Shown here: positions 25,107 through 34,600 of the stretch, piece after piece | Layout: each line of letters starts with the position of its first letter | Numbering within the stretch: position 1 is the first letter of the stretch | Source: Carnimonas bestiolae | GTDB lineage: Bacteria; Pseudomonadota; Gammaproteobacteria; Pseudomonadales; Halomonadaceae | Assembly: GCF_051251125.1 (NCBI RefSeq) | Contig: NZ_JBPCZL010000004.1 | DNA length: 64,000 bases | Strand: one strand, 5' to 3' | The notes under the pieces: model-generated | Told to the model about the DNA's origin: nothing | The model's database searches: none | The model's input: only the letters and a program-made list of their open reading frames with translations | Position numbers and translations under genes: made by a program

Positions 25107-25238
25107 ATTGCCTCGCTTAAGTGCGGCAAATTCATCTATCGGTGTATCGCGACGCTGCTGCCGGTGAGCGCTATTCAGCTGCCGCGATCCTGACCATTAC
25201 GAAAGCGCCCGACCAGAGTGACTCCGGCCGCGCCCCTT

Positions 25239-26240
25239 TTAAAACTGGCGCAAGAATCTCAAATCATTATCGTAGAACATGCGCAAATCGTTGACGCCGT
25301 AGCGCAGCATCGCCAAGCGCTCGATCCCCATGCCGAACGCAAACCCCGAGTAGCGTTCGCTATCGACATCAACAAAGCCAAACACCTTCGGATTGACCAT
25401 GCCGCAGCCCAGCACTTCGAGCCAGTTGCCGTAGTGCTCTTCGCCTTGGCGCTTGATGCGGATATCCACTTCCGCCGAGGGCTCGGTAAACGGGAAGTAC
25501 GAAGGACGGAAGCGCACTTCGATATCATCGCCTTCGAAAAACGCCTGAAGGAAGGCATACAGTGTTCCTTTCAAGTCGGCGAAGGTAACGTCGCGATCAA
25601 CGAATAGCCCTTCCATCTGATGGAACATCGGGCTGTGCGTCATATCGGAGTCATTGCGGTAAACGCGCCCCGGACACACAATGCGCAGCGGCGGCTGCTG
25701 GCTTTCCATGCTGCGAATCTGCACACCGGAGGTTTGGGTGCGCAGTACATAGTTGGCATCGAAGTAGAAGGTGTCCTGCATTGCCCGCGCCGGATGGTGA
25801 GCGGGAATGTTGAGCGCTTCAAAGTTGTGATAGTCGTCTTCGATTTCAGGCCCTTGGGCGACCTCGAAGCCAATATCGGTAAACAGTTTCTCGATGCGCT
25901 GACGGGTACGCGTAACAGGATGCAAACCACCCCGCAGCTGACTACGGCCCGGCAAGGTAACATCGATACGCTCGTTGGCGAGGCGCGCGTTCAGCGCACT
26001 TTCCTCAAGGTGGTGACGGCGCTCTTCAAGCAGCGCGTTAACCTGATTCTTGGCCTGATTGATGGCTTCCCCGGCAGCGGGTCGCTGCTCAGGGGCAAGC
26101 TTGCCCAGACCTTTCAACTCCTGAGTCAACGCGCCCTTCTTGCCCAGAAAACGCACCCGCACTTCGTCGAGCGTCTGCGTTGATTCGGCAGCCGAGACCG
26201 CAGAGCGAGCCTCCTCGACCAGCGCGGATAAATGATCCAT
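25239..26240 (-). CDS. pheS: phenylalanyl-tRNA synthetase alpha subunit
   Basis: PheS carries the catalytic class II core that activates phenylalanine. The 333-residue protein has an N-terminal coiled-coil arm for tRNA contact (about residues 1-85), GGLHPVTRTRQRIEKLF, motif 2 around RIVCPGRVYRNDSDMTHSPMFHQ and motif 3 around FAFGMGIERLAMLRYG near the C-terminus. CGGAG lies upstream of ATG 26240. A strong terminator-like hairpin and a possible leader ORF precede it (26358-26417), suggesting attenuation as for pheM in E. coli, but with a different leader. Confidence 0.97.
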   Translation of the reverse strand: MDHLSALVEEARSAVSAAESTQTLDEVRVRFLGKKGALTQELKGLGKLAPEQRPAAGEAINQAKNQVNALLEERRHHLEESALNARLANERIDVTLPGRSQLRGGLHPVTRTRQRIEKLFTDIGFEVAQGPEIEDDYHNFEALNIPAHHPARAMQDTFYFDANYVLRTQTSGVQIRSMESQQPPLRIVCPGRVYRNDSDMTHSPMFHQMEGLFVDRDVTFADLKGTLYAFLQAFFEGDDIEVRFRPSYFPFTEPSAEVDIRIKRQGEEHYGNWLEVLGCGMVNPKVFGFVDVDSERYSGFAFGMGIERLAMLRYGVNDLRMFYDNDLRFLRQF

Positions 26241-26357
26241 CGGTATCTCCGAAGTTGTTGCTACTAAATAACCAGTATAAATCGTTGGCCCGTTCGACTG
26301 ACAGCGCTTGAAAGAAGCGATGCGCCCCTGGTGGCCGGTGTCGATGAAAGCGGATAC

Positions 26358-26417
26358 TCAACATAAAAACAGGGGGAAGAGCAGCCGCTCTTCCCCCTGA
26401 GTCGTGTTCACCAGCAT
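26358..26417 (-). CDS. possible 19-residue pheST leader peptide
   Basis: An ATG at 26417 opens a 19-codon frame that ends in TGA at 26358 and reads straight through both arms of the terminator at 26365-26399. It has two Phe codons near its end (in LLFPLFLC). It does not look like E. coli PheM, which has five Phe residues, and its ribosome site is weak. A ribosome translating it would physically open the hairpin, so an attenuation role is conceivable. Weak candidate. Confidence 0.25.
   Translation of the reverse strand: MLVNTTQGEERLLFPLFLC
26365..26399 (-). terminator. terminator or attenuator between rplT and pheS
   Basis: On the minus strand a perfect 13-bp stem CAGGGGGAAGAGC/GCTCTTCCCCCTG with a four-base loop is followed by five T residues. 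It lies between the rplT stop (26456) and the pheS start (26240). It could end the infC-rpmI-rplT transcript or act as an attenuator for pheST. Confidence 0.88.
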
Positions 26418-26455
26418 GCCGCCAGCGCAAAAACCTCAGACTGGCGACCTAGGGA

Positions 26456-26809
26456 TCACTGTGCGGCCTTGGCCTGCTCAACGATAGCACCAAAGGCTTC
26501 TTTCTCGTGAACAGCCAGATCAGCCAGCACCTTACGATCAATTTCGATGCCCGCTTTTTTCAAGCCAGCAACAAAACGGCTGTAAGACAGGCCGTGCAGA
26601 CGTGCAGCAGCGTTGATACGTGCGATCCACAGAGCGCGGAACTGACGTTTGCGCTGGCGACGGTCGCGGTATGCGTACTGACCTGCTTTGATAACGGCCT
26701 GCTTGGCTACGCGGAATACGCGCGAGCGTGCTCCATAATAGCCTTTAGCCTGCTTAAGAACCTTCTTGTGACGACGGTGTGCGGTTACACCACGTTTTAC
26801 GCGTGCCAT
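26456..26809 (-). CDS. rplT: 50S ribosomal protein L20
   Basis: L20 is an early-assembly protein of the large ribosomal subunit that binds 23S rRNA and, in E. coli, represses rpmI-rplT translation. The 117-residue protein has the typical basic N-terminal tail (MARVKRGVTAHRRHKKVLK) and the conserved QFRALWIARINAAARLHGLSYSRF region split over residues 58-81. It follows rpmI by 64 nt and is followed by a strong terminator. Confidence 0.98.
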   Translation of the reverse strand: MARVKRGVTAHRRHKKVLKQAKGYYGARSRVFRVAKQAVIKAGQYAYRDRRQRKRQFRALWIARINAAARLHGLSYSRFVAGLKKAGIEIDRKVLADLAVHEKEAFGAIVEQAKAAQ

Positions 26810-26873
26810 GGAATTCTCCTGACGTTACAGATAAATCGAAAATACGAAACGAGTTCGTTGGGTAAACGTATGC

Positions 26874-27068
26874 TTAGAGATTAGGCAGCATGCGACCGAT
26901 CAATTTCTGATCGGCAGCGTGAAGCTGCTTCATGCCACGCAGGTGACGCTTACGCTTAGTCGATTTGTGAGTCAGGATGTGGCTGCGGAAAGACTGCTTG
27001 TGCTTGAAGCCGTTAGCTGTCTTTTTAAAACGCTTAGCTGCGCCACGATTCGTTTTGATCTTGGGCAT
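26874..27068 (-). CDS. rpmI: 50S ribosomal protein L35
   Basis: L35 is a small basic protein of the large ribosomal subunit. From ATG 27068 it has 64 residues, MPKIKTNRGAAKRFKKT at the start and HILTHKSTKRKRHLRG in the middle, as in other proteobacteria. The frame extends seven residues upstream to 27089, but TTGGAG just before 27068 and family length fix the shorter start. It lies between infC and rplT in the standard order. Confidence 0.97.
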   Translation of the reverse strand: MPKIKTNRGAAKRFKKTANGFKHKQSFRSHILTHKSTKRKRHLRGMKQLHAADQKLIGRMLPNL

Positions 27069-27182
27069 TGGATACTCCAATTGCAGCACTTGGCTGCTCG
27101 TTATTTAGAAAACCCGAGGCCGGCCATCACGCCATGTCCGCGTTCAAACGCGGCGCGAGAGCCCGTTAAACTGCCAGTCGGA

Positions 27183-27722
27183 TCACTTCTTCTTCGGGGC
27201 CAGCATCATGGTCATCTGACGACCTTCCATGCGAGGGCGAGATTCGACGGTTACCAGATCGCCGAGATCGCTTTCAATGCGCTGCATCAGTTCGCGACCC
27301 AACTCCTGGTGCGCCATCTCGCGTCCGCGGAAGCGTAGAGTGACCTTGCCTTTATCCCCGCTTTCCAAAAAGCGAATCAGGTTACGGAGCTTGACCTGAT
27401 AATCGCCTTCGTCAGTTCCGGGACGGAACTTGACTTCCTTGATCTGGACCTGTTTCTGCTTCTTCTTCTGAGCAGCCTTTTGCTTTTTCTGCTCAAAGAC
27501 GAATTTCCCATAGTCCATGATCTTGCAAACGATCGGATCGCCGTTGGAAATCTGAACCAGATCCAGCTCGGCCTCTTCTGCTGCAGAGAGTGCCTTGTTA
27601 AGGGCAACTACGCCAAGCTGCTCGCCGTCGGGGCTGATAAGACGCACTTCGTCGGCGAGAATTCGATCATTAATGGGTGGCAGTTTTTCCTGAGGGCGAC
27701 CACGTTGATTATTACGCTTGAT
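27183..27722 (-). CDS. infC: translation initiation factor IF-3 with apparent AUC start
   Basis: IF-3 keeps the 30S subunit free and checks initiator tRNA and start codon pairing. The core (DGEQLGVVALNKAL, CKIMDYGKFVFEQKKQ, VKFRPGTDEGDYQVKLRNLIRFL, RFRGREMAHQELG, RPRMEGRQMTMMLAPKKK) is standard. The frame has no ATG, and a GTG at 27647 would delete the conserved N-terminal PPINDRILADEVRL segment. An ATC at 27722-27720, 8 nt after GGAG, gives 179 residues, the normal size. E. coli infC uses AUU for autoregulation by IF-3, so AUC here fits the same logic. It is 63 nt from thrS. Confidence 0.93.
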   Translation of the reverse strand: MKRNNQRGRPQEKLPPINDRILADEVRLISPDGEQLGVVALNKALSAAEEAELDLVQISNGDPIVCKIMDYGKFVFEQKKQKAAQKKKQKQVQIKEVKFRPGTDEGDYQVKLRNLIRFLESGDKGKVTLRFRGREMAHQELGRELMQRIESDLGDLVTVESRPRMEGRQMTMMLAPKKK

Positions 27723-27785
27723 CTTTACATCTCCGTCATAGAATTTAAGAGGGTCAGGCTTATCAAACAGGCCTACGAACGCACA

Positions 27786-29675
27786 TTAGTCGGCAAGGCG
27801 ATTGGTAAGCGCTTCAAGAGAAAGCGTGCCAAGATCCTCACCGCTGCGCGTTCTTACCGCGACGCTGCGATTTTCCACCTCTTTGTCGCCTACGACAAGC
27901 AGATAAGGGACTTTTTGCAGCGTGTGCTCGCGAATCTTAAAGCCGATTTTCTCATTTCTCAAGTCTACATGGGCCCGAACCCCTGAATTTTCAAGGTGTT
28001 TGAGCACTTCGCGCGCATACTCGGCCTGCGCATCGGTAATATTCATTACCACCGCCTGAACCGGCGACAGCCACTCGGGCAGTGCCCCTGCGTAATGCTC
28101 AATCAGAATACCGATGAAGCGTTCGAAGGTACCGATGATAGCACGATGCAGCATGATAGGCGTTTTTCGGCTGCCGTCTTCCGCAACGTACTGTGCTCCC
28201 AGCCTTACTGGCATCATCGGGTCGACCTGCATGGTGCCCATCTGCCATTCGCGGCCTAGCGCATCGCGCATGTGGTATTCGATCTTGGGCCCGTAAAAGG
28301 CGCCCTCGCCCGGCAGCTCTTCCCAGGCGACGCCACACGCCTTGAGTGCGCCTCGCAATGCGTTCTCGGCGTGATCCCAGGCTTCTTCACTGCCGATGCG
28401 TTTTTCGGGGCGTAGCGCGATCTTGACCGATATGTCGGAGAAGCCGAAATCGGCGTACACCTTAAGCACCTGAGCGTGGAAGCGCGTTACCTCATCTTCC
28501 AACTGATCTTCTGTGCAGAAGATATGACCGTCATCCTGAGTGAAACCACGCACACGCATGATGCCGTGCAGCGAGCCGGATGGCTCGTTGCGGTGACAGG
28601 CACCGAATTCACCGTAGCGAATCGGCAGTTCGCGATAGCTACGCAGGCCAGAGTTGAACACCTGCACATGGCAGGGGCAGTTCATCGGCTTAACCGCGTA
28701 CTCGCGACTTTCGGATTCGGTGAAGAACATGTTGTCGGCATAGTTATCCCAATGCCCCGAACGCTTCCACAGCGATGAATCAACGATCTGCGGCGTGCGA
28801 ATTTCCTGGTAGCCGCCCTCCTGATATACCTTGCGCATGTAGCGCTCTACCGCCTGCCACAGCTGCCATCCCTTGGGATGCCAAAACACCATGCCGGGAG
28901 CTTCTTCCTGCAAGTGGAAAAGATCCAGCTTGCGCGCCAATTTGCGATGGTCACGCTTTTCGGCTTCCTCAAGGCGCTGCAAATAGGCTTTGAGTGCCTT
29001 TTTGTCGGGCCATGCGGTGCCGTAAATACGGGTAAGCATCGGGTTGTTGGAGTCGCCGCGCCAGTAGGCACCTGCCAGCTTCATCAGCTTGAAGGCCTTG
29101 ATCAGGCGCGTGTTGGGCACGTGCGGCCCACGACACATGTCGATGTATTCCTGGTGATGGTAGAGACGAATCGTATCGCCTTCCGGAATCCCCTCGACCA
29201 GCTCAACCTTGTAAGGCTCTTCACGCTGCTGAAAGGTCGCCAGCGCCTGATCACGATCGACATAGACGCGCTCAACGTCGTAATCCTGATCGATCAGCTG
29301 CTGCATGCGATCTTCAATCGCCTGAAGTTCCTCTGATGAGAGCGTGTGGCCAAAATCGATGTCGTAATAAAAACCATCAGCAATCACCGGACCAATCGCC
29401 ATTTTGGCCTCGGGATATAGCTGTTTGACCGCATGCCCCAGCAAGTGCGCACAGGAGTGGCGAACAATATCGATACCTTCCTGATCCTTGGTAGTGACGA
29501 TGCTAACGTCAGCGTCGTGATCGACGACATCGGCGGTATCGACAAGCTCACCGTCGATGCGCCCTGCTACCGCAGCTTTGGCAAGACCAGGGCCGATGGA
29601 CTCAGCGATCTGCATAATGGAAACGGGCGCATCGAAGTGACGCTGGCTGCCGTCAGGGAGAGTAATGCTGGGCAT
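27786..29675 (-). CDS. thrS: threonyl-tRNA synthetase
   Basis: This class II synthetase charges tRNA-Thr. The 629-residue protein has the full layout: an N-terminal TGS domain (residues 1-60, PDGSQRHFDAPVS), the second additional editing domain with its HxxxH site in HSCAHLLGHAVKQLYP near residues 73-88 and a later C/H pair, then motif 2 (AVKPMNCPCHVQVF, with the zinc Cys) and motif 3 (GTFERFIGILIEHYAG), and the C-terminal anticodon-binding domain. AAGGATG lies upstream of ATG 29675. It heads the translation cluster as in E. coli. Confidence 0.98.
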   Translation of the reverse strand: MPSITLPDGSQRHFDAPVSIMQIAESIGPGLAKAAVAGRIDGELVDTADVVDHDADVSIVTTKDQEGIDIVRHSCAHLLGHAVKQLYPEAKMAIGPVIADGFYYDIDFGHTLSSEELQAIEDRMQQLIDQDYDVERVYVDRDQALATFQQREEPYKVELVEGIPEGDTIRLYHHQEYIDMCRGPHVPNTRLIKAFKLMKLAGAYWRGDSNNPMLTRIYGTAWPDKKALKAYLQRLEEAEKRDHRKLARKLDLFHLQEEAPGMVFWHPKGWQLWQAVERYMRKVYQEGGYQEIRTPQIVDSSLWKRSGHWDNYADNMFFTESESREYAVKPMNCPCHVQVFNSGLRSYRELPIRYGEFGACHRNEPSGSLHGIMRVRGFTQDDGHIFCTEDQLEDEVTRFHAQVLKVYADFGFSDISVKIALRPEKRIGSEEAWDHAENALRGALKACGVAWEELPGEGAFYGPKIEYHMRDALGREWQMGTMQVDPMMPVRLGAQYVAEDGSRKTPIMLHRAIIGTFERFIGILIEHYAGALPEWLSPVQAVVMNITDAQAEYAREVLKHLENSGVRAHVDLRNEKIGFKIREHTLQKVPYLLVVGDKEVENRSVAVRTRSGEDLGTLSLEALTNRLAD

Positions 29676-29946
29676 GGAAACATCCTTGGCTTCAGTGGTG
29701 CGCTATACCAGGGCGCACTTGAGTGTGTCGTAATACGTTAGAGCGAAGAGCGTTGTGCCAATAGCGCCACGTGCGACGACGTAGGCAGGCATATTGCCAA
29801 CCGCTTGAAGGCGAAGACTTTACCAGCGCACCGTAGCAACGTCCATCGGCGCGATAATTGGCAAGCCATCCTGCGACTCGCATTGTAACGGCAAATGGGT
29901 GGCAGAAGTGTTATTCAATGGCTGAAGACCGCCAAAAAACGCGAAC
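29676..29946. other. intergenic region upstream of thrS
   Basis: Together with the next terminator this forms a gap of about 320 nt. It should contain the thrS leader and promoter on the minus strand. I see imperfect -35/-10 candidates (TTGGCA near 29760) but no convincing tRNA-Thr-like operator fold by eye, and no gene. Confidence 0.5.
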
Positions 29947-29975
29947 AAAAAAAGGGTGCCCGAAGGCACCCTTTT
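29947..29975 (-). terminator. terminator after the OmpA-domain lipoprotein gene
   Basis: On the minus strand the stem GGGTGCC/GGCACCC around TTCG is followed by seven T residues; flanking A/T pairs make it work in both directions. It lies 23 nt after the stop at 29998. Confidence 0.92.
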
Positions 29976-29997
29976 ATTCGCGTAATTCAGTAACGAA

Positions 29998-30819
29998 TTA
30001 CTGCTGATCACCACCGTCAACCGGAGCGATTTCAACGCGACGGTTCTGAGCGCGACCCTGACGAGTCGAGTTGTCAGCAACCGGACGGCTTTCGCCGAAG
30101 CCTTCAGTAGTCAGACGGCTAGCGTCAACACCCTGAGAAGTCAGGTACTGAGCTACAGAATCCGCACGACGCTGAGACAGGCGTTTGTTGTATGCAGCAG
30201 TACCGGTAGAGTCAGTGTGACCTTCGATACGAACTGCTACTTCGGAGTTCTCAACCAGACGCTGTGCAACAACGTTCAGAGTCTGCTGAGACTCGCCAGT
30301 CAGTTTGGAAGAGTCGAACGCGAAGTGGATGTCGTTCAGTACCAGAGTAGGACGCTCAGGAGCCTGTTCTACCGGGCAGCCTTTTGCGTCAACTTCGGTA
30401 CCAGCCGGAGTTCCGGGGCATTCGTCGAGGTAGTCAGGAACACCGTCGCCGTCAGAATCAAGCGGGCAACCTTTAGCGTCAACAGCTACGCCTGCCGGAG
30501 TACCGGGGCATTCGTCGATGCTGTCAGGAACACCGTCGCCATCAGAGTCAGCGTCAGCGTGATCAGGTGATTTACACAGCAGTGCACCGATGGTACCACC
30601 GGCAACGCCGCCTACAGCAGCACCAGTACCTTCGTCGTGAGAACCGCTAACGGAGTAGCCAAGGCCACCACCGATCAGGGCACCAGCAACACCACAAACG
30701 ATTTTGTTCTGGTACCAGGCAGATCCGCCGTCAGTCGGGGCGCTTTCGTTGCTGGCACAGCCAGACAGACCCAGAACCAATGCAGATCCCAGCACTAAGC
30801 CAGTCGCAGATTTGTTCAT
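29998..30819 (-). CDS. OmpA-family lipoprotein with glycine zipper and thrombospondin type 3 repeats
   Basis: The 273-residue protein starts with a lipoprotein signal ending in LSGC (Cys 21). Next is a small-residue/glycine-rich segment (GALIGGGLGYSVSG and GGVAGGTIGALLC, about residues 46-83), then two calcium-binding thrombospondin type 3 repeats (DSDGDGVPDSIDECPGTPAG and DSDGDGVPDYLDECPGTPAG, residues 91-150). The C-terminal OmpA domain (about 160-265) keeps the peptidoglycan-binding residues in EGHTDSTGTAAYNKRLSQRR and ends in NRRVEI. It probably tethers the outer membrane to peptidoglycan. AAGGAG precedes ATG 30819. OprF-type porins have a beta-barrel instead, which is absent here. Confidence 0.88.
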   Translation of the reverse strand: MNKSATGLVLGSALVLGLSGCASNESAPTDGGSAWYQNKIVCGVAGALIGGGLGYSVSGSHDEGTGAAVGGVAGGTIGALLCKSPDHADADSDGDGVPDSIDECPGTPAGVAVDAKGCPLDSDGDGVPDYLDECPGTPAGTEVDAKGCPVEQAPERPTLVLNDIHFAFDSSKLTGESQQTLNVVAQRLVENSEVAVRIEGHTDSTGTAAYNKRLSQRRADSVAQYLTSQGVDASRLTTEGFGESRPVADNSTRQGRAQNRRVEIAPVDGGDQQ

Positions 30820-31552
30820 GCAAGACTCCTTCTTGATACAACGCTTTCGTTAATCGCCCTATCGGGACGACACTACGGCGATTCCAAATTATTAGGCGAC
30901 CCGACCAGCCTGAACTCGCCACAATGCGAAACACAAGGCTTATCCACGCCGTCCCGGCCTACAGAACGCCCAGTACCGCAGCGTTTCCAATTCCTTCTGG
31001 CGGACTAAAAATAGGCCCAAGCGAGTGCATAATGCAATACTCGAACAGCGTTTTCAATCATTCTTCTCACGATTACGCTAAAAAAATCAGCGTCGTTGCG
31101 CCGCACAGGTACGCTACTCGTTTACGCAGCTGCATCGCGTCAACACAACCGTGCCGCCTATCGAGCACCTTCCAGTCAAAGGATAGCCGGACTCGCGACG
31201 ATGCGCACGCATTATCGCACTCTCAGCGCCTCTTCACGTAAAAACATGATAGTGAAGCAGCGCATGCTTGCAAGCTGACGCTCAGGCTTGGGCTACCCAT
31301 GGCGATCCGCACGAAACGCTGAAGCATCACCTTCGCTTGGACAGAGCGCTTTGTACGCACCCATGGGCCCAGATGCACCGCTAAGCTGCTGCAGCCTTCG
31401 CCCCGCCCACAGCGCTCACAAGGCCACTCAGCGCCAATATGAGCCCATGAGGACCTCTGAGGGCCGCAAAGGCTCTCAGCGGCCAGACAACCGGCTGCCG
31501 CCTCCAGGGCTTTCTCTAGGCCGCGCAGAGCGTCGTTAATCGCTAGACACCT
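30820..31552. other. long intergenic region, no gene recognised
   Basis: About 730 nt separate the OmpA-domain gene from the RND pump terminator. The first ~100 nt should hold the promoter of the OmpA-domain gene. The rest has only short frames with no convincing ribosome site or protein pattern. I see no tRNA, RNase P, tmRNA, 6S or 4.5S signature on either strand. It may be decayed coding DNA or hold an unrecognised small RNA. Confidence 0.5.
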
Positions 31553-31590
31553 AACGCAACAAACCCGCCAATGGGCGGGTTTGTTGCGTT
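31553..31590 (-). terminator. bidirectional terminator downstream of the RND pump
   Basis: A perfect 17-bp inverted repeat (31553-31569 with 31574-31590, loop AATG) with a GC core CCCGCC/GGCGGG flanked by AAA/TTT. It follows the pump gene stop (31625) by 35 nt on the minus strand. Confidence 0.85.
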
Positions 31591-31624
31591 ACTGGCGAGA
31601 CTACGCTCAGCGAGTCGCCCTATA

Positions 31625-34600
31625 TTACGGCTGATGCTGACCGCTATCGCCCTGCTGCTGCGATTCAGGCTGCTGCTTCTTGCCTTTTCCCAGCTTGTCG
31701 CTAACCCACTGCTGGGCACCGGCAATAACCACGTAGTAGGCAGGTACAAACACGCTGGCAAGAATGGCAACTGCCACCATGCCGCCCGCTACGGTGGTAC
31801 CGATATCGTGACTGTTGGTGTCACTGGCACCGCTGGCGAACGCCAGTGGCAGTACGCCAAGAATAAACGCCAGTGAAGTCATGATAATCGGACGGAAGCG
31901 CAAGTGTGCCGCCTCAACCGCCGCTTCGTAGATACTCATTCCCTGATCCTTGCGCAGCATAGTGGCAAATTCCACGATCAGGATGGCGTTTTTGGCTGCC
32001 AGACCGACCACCACCAGGAAGCCGACGTTAACGTAGACATCGACATCCAGGCCACGTAACCAGACGGCCAGGATTGCGCCAAAGAAGCCAAACGGTACCG
32101 CGGTGACCACCGCCAGCGGCGTGGTCCAACTTTCGTACTGGGCTGCCAGAATCAGGAATACCATCAGCAGACCGAACACGATGGCAATACCGGCAGCGCC
32201 GCCGGCGACCTGTTCCTGGTAGCTGGTACCACTCCACGACATGTCCCAATCATTACCAAGGGCTTCGTGAGTCACTTCTTCCAGCGCTTGCATCGCTTCA
32301 CCCGAGCTGTAGCCAGGCGCTGGCGAAGACTGGAACTTGGCCGCTGGATAGACGTTGAAACGTGTTACCAAAGGCGCCTGATGGCTACGTTTGAGCGTGA
32401 CGAACGATGACAGCGGGATACGGCTACCGTTGGACGAACTGCGCACATAGGTGCGGTTAAGGTCTTCCGGTGTCGCGCGGTAGTCACCCTCGTTCTGGAT
32501 ATATACCCCGAAGTTACGCTGGTTATAGGTGAAGTAGTTCACAAACCCGCTACCAAAGGTAGTCGACAGGGTATTGTTGAGATCCGCCACCGTTACCCCG
32601 TAAGCCGTCGCCTTGTCGTAGTCGATCTCGGCACGATACGCAGGTACCGCATTGGTATAGGTAGAGAACGTCTGAGACAGCTCAGGGCGTTTTGCAGCGG
32701 CCTTCATTAGCTTGCCTGCCGCTTCGGCCATCTGATTACTGTCGGCGCCGTTACGCGATACCAGATAGCCTTCCATACCCCCTGTGGTCGACAAACCGAT
32801 GATAGGCGGCATGTTGAACGCCATCGCGGTGCCTCCCGGGGTACTGGCGGCCAGCTTCATGCTCTCGCCGATTGACTGATCGACCGACACCGAACGTTCC
32901 GACCACGGTTTCATGGTCACGAAGATGATGCCGCGCGCGGTATTGGCGGCCGAGTTGAGGAAGTCGTAACCAGATACCGTGGTCGCGTATTCCACCCCGT
33001 CCTGCTTGCGGATTTTCTTCTGCAACTCATCCATGTACCGCGTGGTGCGATCGACTGACGACCCATCAGGCGCGTTCACGGCCATCAGGTAGAGGCCCTG
33101 GTCGGTTGACGGAATCAGGCCGCTACCAGAACTCTGATAGATCAGCACCGCTGCACCTGATATGAGCACCAACACCACCAGCGAGAGCGCCCACAGTCGC
33201 GCGAAGAAGCGCACCACAGCCAGATAGACGGCAGTAATCTTGTCGAAGATGGCGTCGAATATCTTGAACGGCACGTTCAGCAGCTTGGCGATCGGGTTAG
33301 TTTCAACCTTCTTGCGTCGCTTAAGCAGAATGGTGGTAAGGGCCGGCGTGAACGTCAATGCGATAAAGGCAGAGATCGCCACCGAGATCGCGATGGTGAT
33401 CGCGAACTGACGGTAAATCTCACCGGTAAGACCGCCAAGGAAGCCCACTGGCACAAACACCGAGGCCATGATGAATGCGGTGGCGATAACCGGACCACCC
33501 ACCTCGCGCATCGCCTCGAGCGTGGCATCGAAGACCGTAATATCCTCGTCGTCTTCAACCAATCGCTCGACGTTCTCTACTACCAGAATGGCATCATCCA
33601 CCACGATACCGATGGCCAGTATCATCCCGAACAACGACAGCAGGTTGATCGAGAAGTCGAGCAGGTACATACCCGCAAAGGTACCGATAACCGAGATCGG
33701 CACCACTGACATCGCAATCGCGGTAGTACGCCAGTTCTGCAGGAACACGAAGACGATGATTGCCACCAGAATCAATGCTTCGATAAAGGTGTGCACTACC
33801 GATTCGACCGACGCATCGATGAACAGCGTGGTGTCGTAAGGCACCTGGATATCGACGCCTTCCGGCAGCGTTTTCTTCATCTCCTCGAGCTTGGCCTTGA
33901 CCTTGGTGGCCGTGTCGAGTGCGTTGGCGCCCGGCTGCTGCTGTATCATGATCGGCGCCATCGCGCGACCGTTCAGCGTCGCATTAACCGAATAGGATGA
34001 CATGCCGAGCTCGACGCGCGCGACATCCTTAAGCCTCAAGGACGAACCATCCGGATTGGTTCTCAGGATGATGTTCTTGAACTCTTCAGCACTGCTTAAC
34101 CGCCCCTTGGTAGAGATGGTATAGGTGAAGGAGCGCGGTTTTGACATCGGCGCGCCGGCCAGATTACCCGCTGGCACAGCGGCGTTTTGCGCCTGAATCG
34201 CCTGATTGATTTCAAGCGGAGTAATGTCGTACTGCGCCAGCTTGTCGGGCTGAATCCAAACGCGCATTGCCAGATCGCTACCGCCCAGCACTTCCGCATC
34301 ACCTACGCCGTCGATCTGCTTGAGGTCGTCGGTCAAGTGAAGGCTGGCGTAGTTGCGCAGGTAGTCCTGACTGAATTCGTCGGATACCAGTACCGGCAGC
34401 ATCAGGATGGAGCTGGAACGCAGCTCAACCGTTACCCCCTGAGACTGCACTTCCTGCGGCAGCTTGGAGAGCGCTTGCTGGACACGGTTATTGACGTTTA
34501 CCTGGTCAATATTCGGATCAGAACCAATGTTGAACGCCACGCGCATCGACATCTGGCCGTCGTCTGAGCTGTTGGCGTACATGTAGATCATGTCCTCGGT

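Noticed and set aside
25620..26183. 187-codon plus-strand frame
   Set aside because: Antisense shadow of pheS.
26089..26430. 113-codon minus-strand frame overlapping the pheS start
   Set aside because: It crosses the terminator and overlaps pheS in another frame, with no conserved pattern.
31288..31539. 83-codon plus-strand frame in the long intergenic region
   Set aside because: No ribosome site and no protein-like pattern; composition follows the local DNA.
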